The notes: a model not told the origin generated them from the sequence alone. A DNA stretch of 64,000 bases from Natronobacterium haloterrestre (GCF_900112205.1 NZ_FOKW01000005.1:1-64000), one strand, 5' to 3'; counted from the first letter of the stretch, positions 18,651 to 28,730 are shown. Numbers and translations: made by a program.

Positions 18651-19937
18651 ATGACGTACCTGTTCGTAGGGGCGGGACAGGCAGGGGGAGCAATCGTCGA
18701 CGCGATCTTCGATCACACCGACGACTCGATGCTCGGGCTGTTCGAGTCGACCGACATCTCGACGCTCGGTCGGCCGCTGGTCTTCAACTCGACGATGCGG
18801 GACCTCCAGAACCTGTCCAACGTGCCTGTCGAGGATCAGTACGGCGTCGCAGAACAGCACGGCCTGGTGCAGGGAACCGAACCCGGGTTCGAGGAGATGG
18901 TCACCGGCGGCTTCGGGCGCAACCCGGCCGCGGCCGACGAGGTGATGAGCGATCACGCCTCGGAGCTACAGACGATCTTCGGGGAGAAGTTCGACGGCGG
19001 CTACGAGACGGCCTACGCCGATGACGAGGGCGACGAGGAGGAACCCGCCGTCGATCCCGGCCGATCGGACACGATCCAGTTCGCCTTCCTCTTTCTCGGA
19101 CTCGGCGGCGGGACCGGCTGCGGGATCGGTCCCCACCTGGCTCGAGAGATCAAGGAGTTCACCGACGGTCGAACCAAGGTCGTCGCGGTCGCCGTTCTCC
19201 CGAACACACGGAGTAACGCCGACGACGAGACCAACGCCGGGCGGCAGGCCTGGAACGCCCGCTACGGGCTCGACCGGCTCGAGGACGAGGTCGACGGGAT
19301 CATCCTCGTGGACAACCAGCGGATCTCCTACCTCAACTCCGCCGGCGGCGAGTTCGGCGAGTACAACGAGTACGTGGCGACGGCGATCCACGACATGGTC
19401 GCCGGCCCGATGCTGAGCAGCGTCGACGCCAGCGAGGTCGACGGGGTCGATACCCCGGACATCGACGTTCAGGACATCGTGACGTCGCTGTCGTTCGGCG
19501 TCGGTACTGACGAGTCGCGGCCGGGTTACGGCGCGATCGGACGATCGGTGACGATGACCCGATCGCTCTCGGGCTACCTGTTGCCGTTCGTCGGCAAACG
19601 GGACGTAGACAGCGCGGCGCTGTCGCGGCTGTCAGCCTCCAAGCAGACGGTCGCGAACGCCGACGTCGAGGACGCACAGAAAGCGATCTCGCTGATCAGG
19701 GCACCGAGTTCGAACCTCGGGGCGGGCTCGTACAGCGTCGAGACGGGGACGGTCAAGGAGTTCCTCGAGCGCAGTTGCGGGCTGAACGAAGTGAACCTGG
19801 GCGTCGCGCTCAGCGACCGGAACCTCGCGTCGGTGACGACCCTTCTGACCTACCGGCGCGAGGATCTCGACCGACTCGAGGAGATCGAAGCCGCGGCGGA
19901 CGCCTACGAACGGGAAACGGAGGAGTTGCTCGCATGA
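18651..19937 (+). CDS. Tubulin/FtsZ-superfamily protein (tubulin-like 2)
   Basis: The 428-residue protein begins YLFVGAGQAGGAIVDAIF, whose GQAGG resembles the tubulin/CetZ GQAG motif. It contains a near-perfect tubulin signature GGGTGCG at 152-158 followed by IGPHLAREI. An acidic insertion (about residues 121-138, DDEGDEEEPAVD) precedes the strand leading to the signature. It is closer to tubulin/CetZ than to FtsZ in these two loops but far shorter in recognisable similarity elsewhere. First gene of the operon; its stop overlaps the next start (ATGA). GTP binding is predicted; the kind of filament is unknown. Confidence 0.85.
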   Translation: MTYLFVGAGQAGGAIVDAIFDHTDDSMLGLFESTDISTLGRPLVFNSTMRDLQNLSNVPVEDQYGVAEQHGLVQGTEPGFEEMVTGGFGRNPAAADEVMSDHASELQTIFGEKFDGGYETAYADDEGDEEEPAVDPGRSDTIQFAFLFLGLGGGTGCGIGPHLAREIKEFTDGRTKVVAVAVLPNTRSNADDETNAGRQAWNARYGLDRLEDEVDGIILVDNQRISYLNSAGGEFGEYNEYVATAIHDMVAGPMLSSVDASEVDGVDTPDIDVQDIVTSLSFGVGTDESRPGYGAIGRSVTMTRSLSGYLLPFVGKRDVDSAALSRLSASKQTVANADVEDAQKAISLIRAPSSNLGAGSYSVETGTVKEFLERSCGLNEVNLGVALSDRNLASVTTLLTYRREDLDRLEEIEAAADAYERETEELLA

Positions 19938-20218
19938 TGCAGCGCTGGTCCCGAACGGTCACGCGGGCTGCGAGCGCGGCCGCCGCCCTCTGTCTCGGGA
20001 TCGGTATCGCGGTCGCGACCGCCAGTGGAACCGATGAATCGCCGGTCGAAGCGGCGGCTGACGTGACTGGCAAGGCGATCACCACGGTCGAACTCGAGGA
20101 ACAGGCCCTCGTGGTCGTCGGCGGTGGACTGCTGATCGGACTCGGCTTCGGCATCGTCGTCGCGAGCGGCCTCACTTACTGGTACAAGAACAGACAGATC
20201 GGGGGGAAGCTACGATGA
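19934..20218 (+). CDS. Small single-pass envelope protein
   Basis: Function not recognised. The 94-residue protein starts at the ATG overlapping the tubulin-like 2 stop; a second ATG directly follows. It has a signal-peptide-like N terminus (about 10-31), a short acidic extracytoplasmic segment, one transmembrane helix (about 58-82) and a basic tail YWYKNRQIGGKLR. Its stop overlaps the next start (ATGA). The basic tail beside the membrane could contact a cytoplasmic partner such as the co-transcribed tubulin-like proteins (inference). Confidence 0.7.
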   Translation: MMQRWSRTVTRAASAAAALCLGIGIAVATASGTDESPVEAAADVTGKAITTVELEEQALVVVGGGLLIGLGFGIVVASGLTYWYKNRQIGGKLR

Positions 20219-21312
20219 CGAGCGGACGAACGCGAGCCTCGATCCTGATCGTTTTGGCAGTGGTGACGGTCGGCATCGTCGCCTTTGGCGGCAGCGCCGC
20301 GGCAATCGAGGACCCCTGTGAGGGGTACGAGGCCGACGAGCGGACGGTCGTCGCCGTCGTCGACGGTGACGACGAGCCCGAAGCCGAGGAAGTCACGCTC
20401 CACGCCGGATCGACGTTCGACCTCGTCTACTGCGAGGGTGACGAACCGGCGACCGGCGAGTGGCTCAACACGAGCGACACGACCGGTTTCGAGGCCGACC
20501 GCGACGCGGGGACGGTCGACGGAAGCTACGGGATCACCGTTACTGCCACCGACGGCACGGAGACCGATCGGGTTGCGTTCCCCGACTACGTCGAGACCGA
20601 CGAATTCGAGGACCGCCCCGACGGCGTCGAGGTCGGGGTCGCCACGAGCGAGTACGCGACCAACGGAACGCTCGAGGGGGTCGACTGGATCGCAGGAGCC
20701 GACGGGCAGTACAGCCTCCACGAGCGGAACTACGTCACGGCAAGCGAGAACCTCACGGCCGCCATCGACGAGTTGAACGAGACGATCGCCGCGATCGAGG
20801 ACGACGACGAGTTCGATCGCGACGACCTCGAGGAGGCGAACGAGACGCTGCACGAACTCCAGAAGCGACACGGGTATATGATCGATAACGAGACGAAGCT
20901 GATCGACCACCTGAGAAACGAGACGACGGACGGGAACGCAACGGGAACGTTCGCCGCCATCGAGGCGATCGAAACCGAACGGGCGGATCGGGAAGCCGCC
21001 CTCGAGGCCGCGACCGAGAACTACCGAACCGCCGTCGAGGCGGAACGGGCCGAACCACGGTCGACGGTCAGGCTCTTTCTGTTCGGTTCGCTCGCCGGCG
21101 GATTGGTCGTCGGGACGGTCGCCGGGGCGGCAGTACCGCTGATCGCCGCGAGACGCGTCGAAGAGAAGATGAAACTGAGCCGGGACGTCAGCTACGACCG
21201 CAAGGCGGCGCTGTTGCCGGTGCTGGTCGGTCTCCTGCTGGCGATCGCCGGTATCGCCGTCTTCCTCGTCGTGGCCGACGGCGGCACGCGAGTTCTGGAG
21301 GTGATCGGATGA
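20215..21312 (+). CDS. Exported helical protein with two C-terminal membrane helices
   Basis: Function not recognised. The 365-residue protein has a signal peptide (1-30, ending SAAA). An extracytoplasmic part follows: first beta-rich (with two cysteines, near DPCEGYE and VYCEGDE, that could pair), then helical/coiled-coil (about 170-280). Two transmembrane helices lie at about 287-312 and 332-354. The loop between them is basic and cytoplasmic (RRVEEKMKLSRDVSYDRK). Translational coupling by ATGA overlaps on both sides places it firmly in the tubulin operon. Confidence 0.72.
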   Translation: MTSGRTRASILIVLAVVTVGIVAFGGSAAAIEDPCEGYEADERTVVAVVDGDDEPEAEEVTLHAGSTFDLVYCEGDEPATGEWLNTSDTTGFEADRDAGTVDGSYGITVTATDGTETDRVAFPDYVETDEFEDRPDGVEVGVATSEYATNGTLEGVDWIAGADGQYSLHERNYVTASENLTAAIDELNETIAAIEDDDEFDRDDLEEANETLHELQKRHGYMIDNETKLIDHLRNETTDGNATGTFAAIEAIETERADREAALEAATENYRTAVEAERAEPRSTVRLFLFGSLAGGLVVGTVAGAAVPLIAARRVEEKMKLSRDVSYDRKAALLPVLVGLLLAIAGIAVFLVVADGGTRVLEVIG

Positions 21313-23414
21313 ACGGGAACGTCAAGACCGCCGCGGGAATCGGCTTGCTGGTCGTGCTCGCAGCGGCGATCGGGGCCGGCATCTTCGTCTGGTCCGGCTC
21401 CCAGGCCGCGACCTGGTTCGTTCTCGTGGGTATCCCCCTGATCGTCGTGGTGGGTATCACGCTGTACGTTCGCGGCGTCGTCGCCCGAAGCGGCACCAGC
21501 GAACAGCAGTTCGTACGCACCCGTGCCCGGTCGGTCGCCGAGGAGTTCCAGGAGTGCGTACGACGGGTAAACGACCTCGAGGCCGCCTATCCGAACTGGA
21601 GCCCCGGCGTGGACGCCCGCCTCGAGTCGATCGAGGGCGACTTCCGAACCGAGGGAGTCACCTTCGACCTCGAGTCCGGCGCGTTCGACCTCGGGAAGGG
21701 CGTCAAAAGCGCCGACCTCCAGACGTTCGAACAGCTCTCGACGGAGATCGAGAGCGTCGACGCGGAGATCGAATCGTCGTTCCGCGAGTTCGGCGCGGCC
21801 GAGCAGGAACGCGTCGACGACGGCCTCGAGCGGCTCGCGGAGGTCGACCTCGCAAGCGCCGATCGCGGCTCGTCTCCCGAACTCGATCCCGAGAAGGGAG
21901 CGACCGTGCCGGAGTGTCGAGACGCGATCGACGGCCTGCGGGCGGACGCGACCGACGAGATCGAAGCCGCGATCGGGACGGTCCGCGAGATGGGCCGGGG
22001 CGACGTCCGGCCGGACGACGCGGACGCCGTCGAACGCGACCTCGAGGACGCCGAGAGCGCGCTCGAGCGGTACGAGTTCGATACTGCCGTCGACCGGGTT
22101 CTCGAGGCCCGCGACCGACTTCGCGACCAGTTCTCGGGCTCCTTCGAGAGCGAGCGGGAGTCGCTGCTGGACCTGATCGACGCCGTCGACCGGGCGGACG
22201 TCGACGCCTACGTCGACGCCGAGTACGTCGACGACGTCGATCGCATCGAGTCCGAGGTGGAGTCGCTCGACTCCGCGCTCGACCTCGCAGAACTGAGCCG
22301 GCCGCGGGCCGACCTGCGCCGGACCTGTATCGACATGATCGCGACGATGGAACGCGACCTCGAGGACGACGTCCGAACGCTGCGGGAAGCGGACCTCCCG
22401 CCGGGGTACTACGCGGAGCCGGACGTGGTCGGCGAACGGTTCGTCGACGAACTCGAGGAGATCGACGACCTCGACGCGTTGGCAGACCGCTGGAGCGAGG
22501 TCGCGACCCAGCTCCGGGACGCCCTCGAGACGGCGAATACGAAGGCGGCAGTCGTCGACGCCTACGACGACGTCGCCGACACGATCGAGACGACCCTCGA
22601 GCGCGAGGGCGAAGTCACCGGCGACGACCTGCCGATGCGTCACGCCGACCAGTTCCTCGGCCTGTACTTCCGGCGCAACGACGGCGTCGAGTTCGACCCC
22701 GACGTTCCCGTGCTCAGGCGCGGCGACGTCGAGACTTCCGAACTCGCGGTCGAGGTGACCTACGAGCGCGGTGGCGACGTCCGGACCGCCACGCTCGAGT
22801 TGACCGACGGCTACGCAGCGACCGAGACCGTCGAGACGCGGATCGCCGGCACCGCGACGTTCCCGGACGTGCCGGAGGGGACACACACTCTCGCGGCCGA
22901 TCCGGGCGACGAGGATTTCGCCCCCGTCGAGCGGGAAATCCGGGTCGACGGCGACACGACGATCGACGTCGAGTTCGCCGAGCGCGGCCTTCGAGAGCAA
23001 CTCTGTGAGGGCGTCGATGCCGACATGGAGGAGGTCCTGCCGGAGATGCGACCCCGTCTCGAGGACCTGTTCGCCGACGAGGGATACGTTTCGACGGCGA
23101 TGGACTTGCCCGTTCGGGACAGCCACGCACCGTGTCTCCTGGCAGCGTGGGCCGAGGAGACGGCCTACGACGTCTGTCGGGACGGCGACGACGTCGTCGT
23201 CTACGACCGCGAGCAACTCGAGCGGGAACTGACCAACGTCGTCCGGTACAACGTCGAGCCGGGCGACCGGCTGACCTTCGACGAACTCGAGCGGAACTTC
23301 CTGTCGGCGCCAGTTCCCGATTCGGTCGTCCGGGATGCGGTCGTGGCCGTCGACGCCGACGCGGACGTGGAGTACAGCGTGACGACCACCGAAACAGCGA
23401 TCGAGGTACGATAA
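21309..23414 (+). CDS. Membrane-anchored cytoplasmic coiled-coil protein with beta and winged-helix-like C-terminal part
   Basis: Function not recognised. The 701-residue protein has two adjacent N-terminal transmembrane helices (about 6-28 and 34-55), so the rest faces the cytoplasm. Residues about 60-440 are helical with coiled-coil stretches, including a hairpin motif (ALERYEFDTAVDRVLEARDR) also found in the 12627 protein. A beta-rich domain of the carboxypeptidase-regulatory type follows (about 470-560, TATFPDVPEGTHTLAADPGD). The last 130 residues look winged-helix-like. Its stop abuts the start of tubulin-like 3, suggesting the two products work together. Confidence 0.72.
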   Translation: MNGNVKTAAGIGLLVVLAAAIGAGIFVWSGSQAATWFVLVGIPLIVVVGITLYVRGVVARSGTSEQQFVRTRARSVAEEFQECVRRVNDLEAAYPNWSPGVDARLESIEGDFRTEGVTFDLESGAFDLGKGVKSADLQTFEQLSTEIESVDAEIESSFREFGAAEQERVDDGLERLAEVDLASADRGSSPELDPEKGATVPECRDAIDGLRADATDEIEAAIGTVREMGRGDVRPDDADAVERDLEDAESALERYEFDTAVDRVLEARDRLRDQFSGSFESERESLLDLIDAVDRADVDAYVDAEYVDDVDRIESEVESLDSALDLAELSRPRADLRRTCIDMIATMERDLEDDVRTLREADLPPGYYAEPDVVGERFVDELEEIDDLDALADRWSEVATQLRDALETANTKAAVVDAYDDVADTIETTLEREGEVTGDDLPMRHADQFLGLYFRRNDGVEFDPDVPVLRRGDVETSELAVEVTYERGGDVRTATLELTDGYAATETVETRIAGTATFPDVPEGTHTLAADPGDEDFAPVEREIRVDGDTTIDVEFAERGLREQLCEGVDADMEEVLPEMRPRLEDLFADEGYVSTAMDLPVRDSHAPCLLAAWAEETAYDVCRDGDDVVVYDREQLERELTNVVRYNVEPGDRLTFDELERNFLSAPVPDSVVRDAVVAVDADADVEYSVTTTETAIEVR

Positions 23415-24641
23415 ATGGCACGAACGGACACGTTTACGAGATGGAGCGTCATCGCCTCGGGAGAGGGTGGCGGACGAATCGCGTCGCAGTTTTTCGATCG
23501 AAGCGAGAATCCGGGGATCGACGACCGGATCCTGGTCATGAACACCAACCGCGCCGACCTCCGGAACACGATCGACCGGATGCAAGGCGGGATGGGGACC
23601 GACCGGGACGAAGACGAGATGATGGAATCCCACGCGCTGGAGTTCGGCTCCCAGCAGGGTGCGGGGAACTTCTTCCCGAACGGGGAGGCCTGCGCCCGCG
23701 AGGACCTCGATCGGATCGTCGAGAACATCAAGGAGTTCGGCACGACCGACGCGTTCATGCACGTCGCCACGCTCGGCGGCGGCACCGGGAACGGATCGAT
23801 TCCCTACGTCGTCGATCAGTTCAAGAACGGCCTCGAGGATCTGAACGATAACGGGGCCTCGGAGCGGTGGATGGACAGCGTGATCCACACGGCCTTCGGC
23901 GTCTGGCCCTACTACTACGAGCAGCCCCAGCGGCACTTCAACGCCGTCTGTGGTCTTTCCCGGCTGCTTCGAACCGGCGAGGGCGAGCAGAACGGCGACA
24001 TGGTCCTGCTGGCGGCGAACTCCCACCTGGACGAGGAGGAGAACGGCAACGGCCGCCACTACGACTCCATCAACGACGCGATCATCACTGCGATCGACCT
24101 GATGATCGGCGCGGGCCGGGAGACACGCAGCGTCATCGACGTGAAAGACTACGTCACGATCCCGTCCCAGATGGACGCCTACCACTTCACGCCGGCCGTC
24201 GCGACCGAACTCAACGGGAACGTCTACGAACTCGAGTACATGCTCGATCAGGCTGCCGAGAACACCTACGTCCCGATGGACGTCGGCACGACCCAGGCGG
24301 CCTACGCGATCGTCCGTGCGCCCGAGAGTATGATCGACAACGGCGAGATCACCGAGCCGGACGTCTACGGCGCGTTCCGCGACTGGACGGGGAAACACGA
24401 CATCAACGTCGCCGGCCAGGCCAGTCTCACCCCCAAGCGAGGCCGGGGAAGCGACATCGACGTCCTGTTGTTGCTCGGCGGGTTCGACCTGAACCCGCTG
24501 CTCGAGCACTCCTGGGACGAGTTCGAGATGCTGGGGGACAGCCTCGCCGGCCAGGGTCGCGGCGAGGGCGACCTCTCGCGGGCGGAACTGGATCGCATCG
24601 TCGACAACCTCGAGTCGTACGTGGAGCGGAACGCGGAGTGA
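23415..24641 (+). CDS. Tubulin/FtsZ-superfamily protein (tubulin-like 3)
   Basis: The 408-residue protein starts WSVIASGEGGGRIASQF, a diverged first glycine loop (GEGGGR 16-21), followed by a T3-like strand with asparagines (VMNTNRADLRNT). It has a clear tubulin signature ATLGGGTGNGS at 119-128. A candidate T7-like segment is YDSINDAIITAIDLMI. It is distinct from tubulin-like 1 and 2 in every loop, so the cluster encodes three non-redundant members. No gap separates it from the upstream coiled-coil gene, and 7 bases separate it from the large membrane protein that follows. Confidence 0.83.
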   Translation: MARTDTFTRWSVIASGEGGGRIASQFFDRSENPGIDDRILVMNTNRADLRNTIDRMQGGMGTDRDEDEMMESHALEFGSQQGAGNFFPNGEACAREDLDRIVENIKEFGTTDAFMHVATLGGGTGNGSIPYVVDQFKNGLEDLNDNGASERWMDSVIHTAFGVWPYYYEQPQRHFNAVCGLSRLLRTGEGEQNGDMVLLAANSHLDEEENGNGRHYDSINDAIITAIDLMIGAGRETRSVIDVKDYVTIPSQMDAYHFTPAVATELNGNVYELEYMLDQAAENTYVPMDVGTTQAAYAIVRAPESMIDNGEITEPDVYGAFRDWTGKHDINVAGQASLTPKRGRGSDIDVLLLLGGFDLNPLLEHSWDEFEMLGDSLAGQGRGEGDLSRAELDRIVDNLESYVERNAE

Positions 24642-24648
24642 TGCAGAC

Positions 24649-27600
24649 ATGGTAGGATACGAACGCAATCGACGCCGGGACTCCCCGCCCGACGGTCGCG
24701 CCACGACCGTGAGACGGGTCCTCGTCGCACTCGCGCTCGTCGCGGCACTCGCGCTCGGCGGTGCGGTCGTCGCGGACGTCGCGGCGGCCGACGAAGACGG
24801 GAACGAGAACGAAAACGAGGACGGCGAGGCCGCCCTCGAGGTCGACCTCGAGCGTGAGGGTCACGACCTCATCGTGACCCTGTCCGAGTCCGGGGTCGAC
24901 TCCCTCGAAGAGGTCCGCATCGACGTAGAGGACGCCGACGTCGCGTACGCGGAAGAGGTCGGCGAAAACGAAAGTCGAACCGAGTTCGCGTTCGACGTCA
25001 CCGATCCCGACGAGGGGGACGCCGCCGGGGTCTCGTTGACGAACGCGAACGTCACCGTCTCGGTCACCGGTGACGGCGAGACGGCGTCGGCCGACCACGA
25101 AGGAGTCCCGCTTCACGCCGTGACCGTCTCGGACGATCTACCCGTGTGGACCGACGCGACCGACGACGAAGACGAAGACGAAGACGAAAACGAAAGCGAG
25201 AGCGACAAACTCCGCGTGCCGCTGAACGCCTCGGCGACGACCGGCGTCGCCGCCGGCGACACGGTCGCCGTCAGCGGAGAGAGCGGATCCGAGAGCGACT
25301 CGTTCCAGGGAACGATCCGCGGAAACGGCAGCCAACTCGAACTCGAGCGCGAAGGCGTCGCCGCGCTGGGTGCCGGCGAGCCGATCGAACTCGCGGTGCT
25401 GGCCGAGTCCGACGGGCCGGCTGTTTTCGAAGCTCCCGACGAGCCGATCGTCCTCGAGCCGGAACTCCGGTCGATCGACGACCGTCTCTCGCTGTGGTAT
25501 CCCGGGCTCGAGACGGATCAGGAGTACGACGTGGTCGCGGAAGGGAGCGACGGACGGTACGTCGCTACCGTGGAACCGAACCGACCCGGCGTCCTCGGAC
25601 TCTCCTCGCTGTCACCGCAGGGGAGTATCGACGTCGAGGTCGTCGCCGCGAACGACGCCGGTGACCTCGAGATCGACGAGTCACTCGAGTACGACGGGCC
25701 GTTCGGCCTTACGGCGGTGGCGGACGGTTCGACGCTCTCGTTCGACGAAGCGGCGGCCGACCTCGAGGTTACCGGTGCCGTCCTCGAACCGAACGACAGC
25801 ACGGCCCACACGGTCGGGGTCGACGGCATGGACGAGGAAGGGACGCTCGAACTCGACCTCGAGTCCGCTGGGATCGACTCCATCGGCGAGGACGACACCG
25901 TGCTCGTTCAGACCGTCGCCGGAACGGCGACGGTCGAACTCGTCGAACCGGACACCGCGGACACCGACGAGGCAGGGATGGTCACGCAGGCGATCGTCGT
26001 CGGAACGATCGGGTCGCCGGTGGTGCTATCGCTCGTCCTCGGACTCGGAATCGGCATAGCAGGGGTCCGCATCGGCGGGCAACCGACGACGGCGAAGGTC
26101 GCCCTCTCGGCGCTGACCACGTTCTGTCTGGCGCTCGCGGGGACCATCGGCGTGCTCTACGTCACCGGGAACGTCTTTCCGATCGATCCGGTCATCCACG
26201 GCGTCGGGGCAGGCGGCGTCCTCCTCGGAACCGCCGTCGCGCCGCTTTCGTATGCTCTGCTTGGCAACCGCTCGAGCGGAGCCGACGTGACTCCCGGCTT
26301 CACGGCCGATGTGACGATCAGTGACGGCAGCGGGAAACTCTCCGGACAGGCGACCGTCCACTACCGCGAGGCGGGCGACGGCGACCGGAACGGCTCCTCG
26401 ACCATCGTCGGCGGCAGCGGCACCCTCTCCCTGCCCGATCGGGGCACGTGGGAACTGGTCGCCAAGTACGGTTCCGACACGTCGGACGTCGAAACGGTCA
26501 GCCGACGTAATTCGAGTGCGGTGCTGACCGTCACCTCCGAGACGACGCTCACCGTCGTCGATGCTTCGGATCGCGACCCAGTTCCCGGGGCGACAGTCCG
26601 CACGGCCGACGGCGCGTCGAAGACGACCGGCAAGCGGGGCACGGTGACGATCGAGCCGCCAAACGACGGCTCGAGTTCCGGGGTCGAAGTCGAGATCGGC
26701 CACGAGGCGGACAAGTACGAGAGTCGGACGAAGACCGTCCGGTTCGGTCGCAACGACGACCGCACGGTCGAACTCGAGCCTCGAACCGGCCGGGTGAAGA
26801 TCGTCTCTCGGATCGACGGCGTCGCGACCGAGTCGATGGCGCTTCGGGTTACGCCCGAAGACGGCGAGCGGTTCCTCCAGCAACGCTCGAAGGGCTTCCG
26901 GACGACGACCGGGCGCGACGGAACCGCGACCCGCGACGACGTGATGGTCGGTCGGTACCGCGTCGAGATCCCCTCGCCCGGCAACCGTTCGGACCTCTTT
27001 GCCGGCGGCGAAGCCGACCTCGTCGTCCGCGAGAACGGAACGGCAACGGCCGAGGTCGACGCCCGCTTCACCTGGTCGCTCTCCCAGGGCCAGCGCGACC
27101 GGATCGCCGACGTCCGGCGCGACCTCGAGTCGCTCGCGACCCAGTCGGGCCGGGATACGTCGATCCCCGAGTACTACGCGTCGGTCGTCGAGTCGATGCT
27201 CGAGAGCGTCGAGTCGATGCCCGAGGCCGGTCACCTGTTCGTCGGCGGCGACCACGATCCCGACGCGGTCGCGGACGCGATCCTCGAGGCCGCGGCGGAG
27301 ACGACCGAGGCGATCAACGACGCGATGACGACCAAGCGCAACGTCGACCTCTTCGCCGCCTGCGCTGATATGCCGGACGCCGGCGTCCGGTGGCGCGGCG
27401 AGTACGACCTCGCCGAGTTGCTCGATCGCCTCAGTGACGATCCGACGAGCCAGCGGAACCAACTCAAACAGCGCTACGAGGACGTCGCCGGGCAGATCGA
27501 GGACGCCCGGCGGGACGTCTCCGAGATCGCGCCGGCCCGAGAGATGCACAACCGCGCCTGGGACCTGGTCGGCGACGCCGATCGGGGAGATCAGGCGATC

Positions 27601-27696
27601 GTCACCGCCTACGCGTCCCTGCTCGTGCTCGATGCGGTCGAACAGTTGCTAGAGCACGACTCCCTCCGCGAACGACTGTCACGGACGGTGTTCTAG
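24649..27696 (+). CDS. Large envelope protein, exported N half and cytoplasmic helical C half
   Basis: Function not recognised. The 1015-residue protein has a signal sequence (about 25-48). An acidic extracytoplasmic region with several beta-rich Ig-like units follows (50-443). Three transmembrane helices occupy about 444-540. A cytoplasmic half comes next: two carboxypeptidase-regulatory-like beta domains (for example ATVRTADGASKTTGKRGTVT), then a helical domain of about 230 residues to the C terminus. Odd number of helices after signal cleavage puts the C half inside. It is the biggest plus-strand protein of the cluster and a good candidate for the membrane-spanning link between surface and filaments (inference). 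Confidence 0.72.
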   Translation: MVGYERNRRRDSPPDGRATTVRRVLVALALVAALALGGAVVADVAAADEDGNENENEDGEAALEVDLEREGHDLIVTLSESGVDSLEEVRIDVEDADVAYAEEVGENESRTEFAFDVTDPDEGDAAGVSLTNANVTVSVTGDGETASADHEGVPLHAVTVSDDLPVWTDATDDEDEDEDENESESDKLRVPLNASATTGVAAGDTVAVSGESGSESDSFQGTIRGNGSQLELEREGVAALGAGEPIELAVLAESDGPAVFEAPDEPIVLEPELRSIDDRLSLWYPGLETDQEYDVVAEGSDGRYVATVEPNRPGVLGLSSLSPQGSIDVEVVAANDAGDLEIDESLEYDGPFGLTAVADGSTLSFDEAAADLEVTGAVLEPNDSTAHTVGVDGMDEEGTLELDLESAGIDSIGEDDTVLVQTVAGTATVELVEPDTADTDEAGMVTQAIVVGTIGSPVVLSLVLGLGIGIAGVRIGGQPTTAKVALSALTTFCLALAGTIGVLYVTGNVFPIDPVIHGVGAGGVLLGTAVAPLSYALLGNRSSGADVTPGFTADVTISDGSGKLSGQATVHYREAGDGDRNGSSTIVGGSGTLSLPDRGTWELVAKYGSDTSDVETVSRRNSSAVLTVTSETTLTVVDASDRDPVPGATVRTADGASKTTGKRGTVTIEPPNDGSSSGVEVEIGHEADKYESRTKTVRFGRNDDRTVELEPRTGRVKIVSRIDGVATESMALRVTPEDGERFLQQRSKGFRTTTGRDGTATRDDVMVGRYRVEIPSPGNRSDLFAGGEADLVVRENGTATAEVDARFTWSLSQGQRDRIADVRRDLESLATQSGRDTSIPEYYASVVESMLESVESMPEAGHLFVGGDHDPDAVADAILEAAAETTEAINDAMTTKRNVDLFAACADMPDAGVRWRGEYDLAELLDRLSDDPTSQRNQLKQRYEDVAGQIEDARRDVSEIAPAREMHNRAWDLVGDADRGDQAIVTAYASLLVLDAVEQLLEHDSLRERLSRTVF

Positions 27697-27698
27697 AG

Positions 27699-28730
27699 AT
27701 GAGATCGAGACCGACACTGACGACGACAACACCGGGCGCCGACGCTCGAGCGGTGATCCTCGTCGCGATCGTCGCCGTTTCGGCGGTCGCGGCCGCGCCG
27801 CTTTTCGCGGGGACCGCCGCGGCGGACGAGCCCGAAACGGCCGACGACTACTTCGAGGAGTTCCGGGCGATGGAGGGTACCGAGGCCTACGAGGAGTACG
27901 ACGAGTTCGAGACGATCCGGACCTTCGCCGTGACCCAGGTACAGGAGACCGGCACCCTCGACGACGACGAGCGCGCGCAACTCGAGGCCGCGCGCGCCGC
28001 GATGGTAGCGTTCGATCAGGCGTACCGCCACGCCGAGAACGGCGACTACGAGGAGAGTCTGGAGTACGCGGAGGAGACCGACGCACACATCGCCGAACTC
28101 GAGGAGTACGAACAGACCCAGGCGACGCTCGCCGACCTCGCGGTAACGCGGTTCTACGAGGGGCTTGCCGACGGTCTCTACGACGAGGCCGAGGCGGCCG
28201 AGCGGACCCCCGACCGGCTGGAGTTGCTCTCGCTGACCGCGACGGCCTACGAACGGGCGAACATGCCGGACGAGGCCGCGGAGTTCAACCTCCAGGTCCA
28301 GCAAGAGACTGCGGCCTACGAGGCCGCGCTCGCGGAGATGGACGACGCCGAAGCCGACGCCGAGGCGTTCTTCGACGACTGCGAGGACTGCAACGACGTC
28401 GGCAGCGCTGTCGCCGGCGCGCCGAACGTCCTCGGGACGTTCGAGCAGTACCAGGAGGTGCGAACGGTCGACGACGCGGTGGCCGACGCTCGAGCGGAGG
28501 CGACGTTCCACGGACTCGAGGACCGCGAGGAGGCGCTCGCGACGCTCGACGACGAAACGAGTGACGCTCGCCTGTCGCTGGCGATTGCTTCGGCGTCGGT
28601 GCTCGTGGGGTATGGCGTGATCGTCGGACTGTTCGGGACGGTCCTGCTGGGGCGGATCTTCGCCTGGCAGCGGACCTACGAACGAGCGCAGGTCGGGTCC
28701 GTCGTGACGGTGGGTGATGGCGATGTCTAG
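27699..28730 (+). CDS. Exported helical (TPR-like) protein with C-terminal membrane anchor
   Basis: Function not recognised. The 343-residue protein has a signal peptide (about 17-42), an all-helical extracytoplasmic part with TPR-like helix pairs (HAENGDYEESLEYAEETDAH), a two-cysteine motif DDCEDCND, one transmembrane helix (about 289-317) and a short cytoplasmic tail of about 25 residues. It lies 2 bases after the previous gene, and its end overlaps the start of the next. Confidence 0.72.
   Translation: MRSRPTLTTTTPGADARAVILVAIVAVSAVAAAPLFAGTAAADEPETADDYFEEFRAMEGTEAYEEYDEFETIRTFAVTQVQETGTLDDDERAQLEAARAAMVAFDQAYRHAENGDYEESLEYAEETDAHIAELEEYEQTQATLADLAVTRFYEGLADGLYDEAEAAERTPDRLELLSLTATAYERANMPDEAAEFNLQVQQETAAYEAALAEMDDAEADAEAFFDDCEDCNDVGSAVAGAPNVLGTFEQYQEVRTVDDAVADARAEATFHGLEDREEALATLDDETSDARLSLAIASASVLVGYGVIVGLFGTVLLGRIFAWQRTYERAQVGSVVTVGDGDV

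Noticed and set aside
18651-24641. Calling the tubulin-like genes ftsZ or cetZ
   Set aside because: The glycine loops place them in the superfamily, but lengths, inserts and loops differ from division FtsZ and CetZ, so no gene symbol is given.
21192-24704. A 1170-codon open frame on the minus strand
   Set aside because: It is antisense to the coiled-coil and tubulin-like 3 genes. High GC with third-position bias opens long antisense frames; the plus-strand proteins have coherent motifs and spacing.
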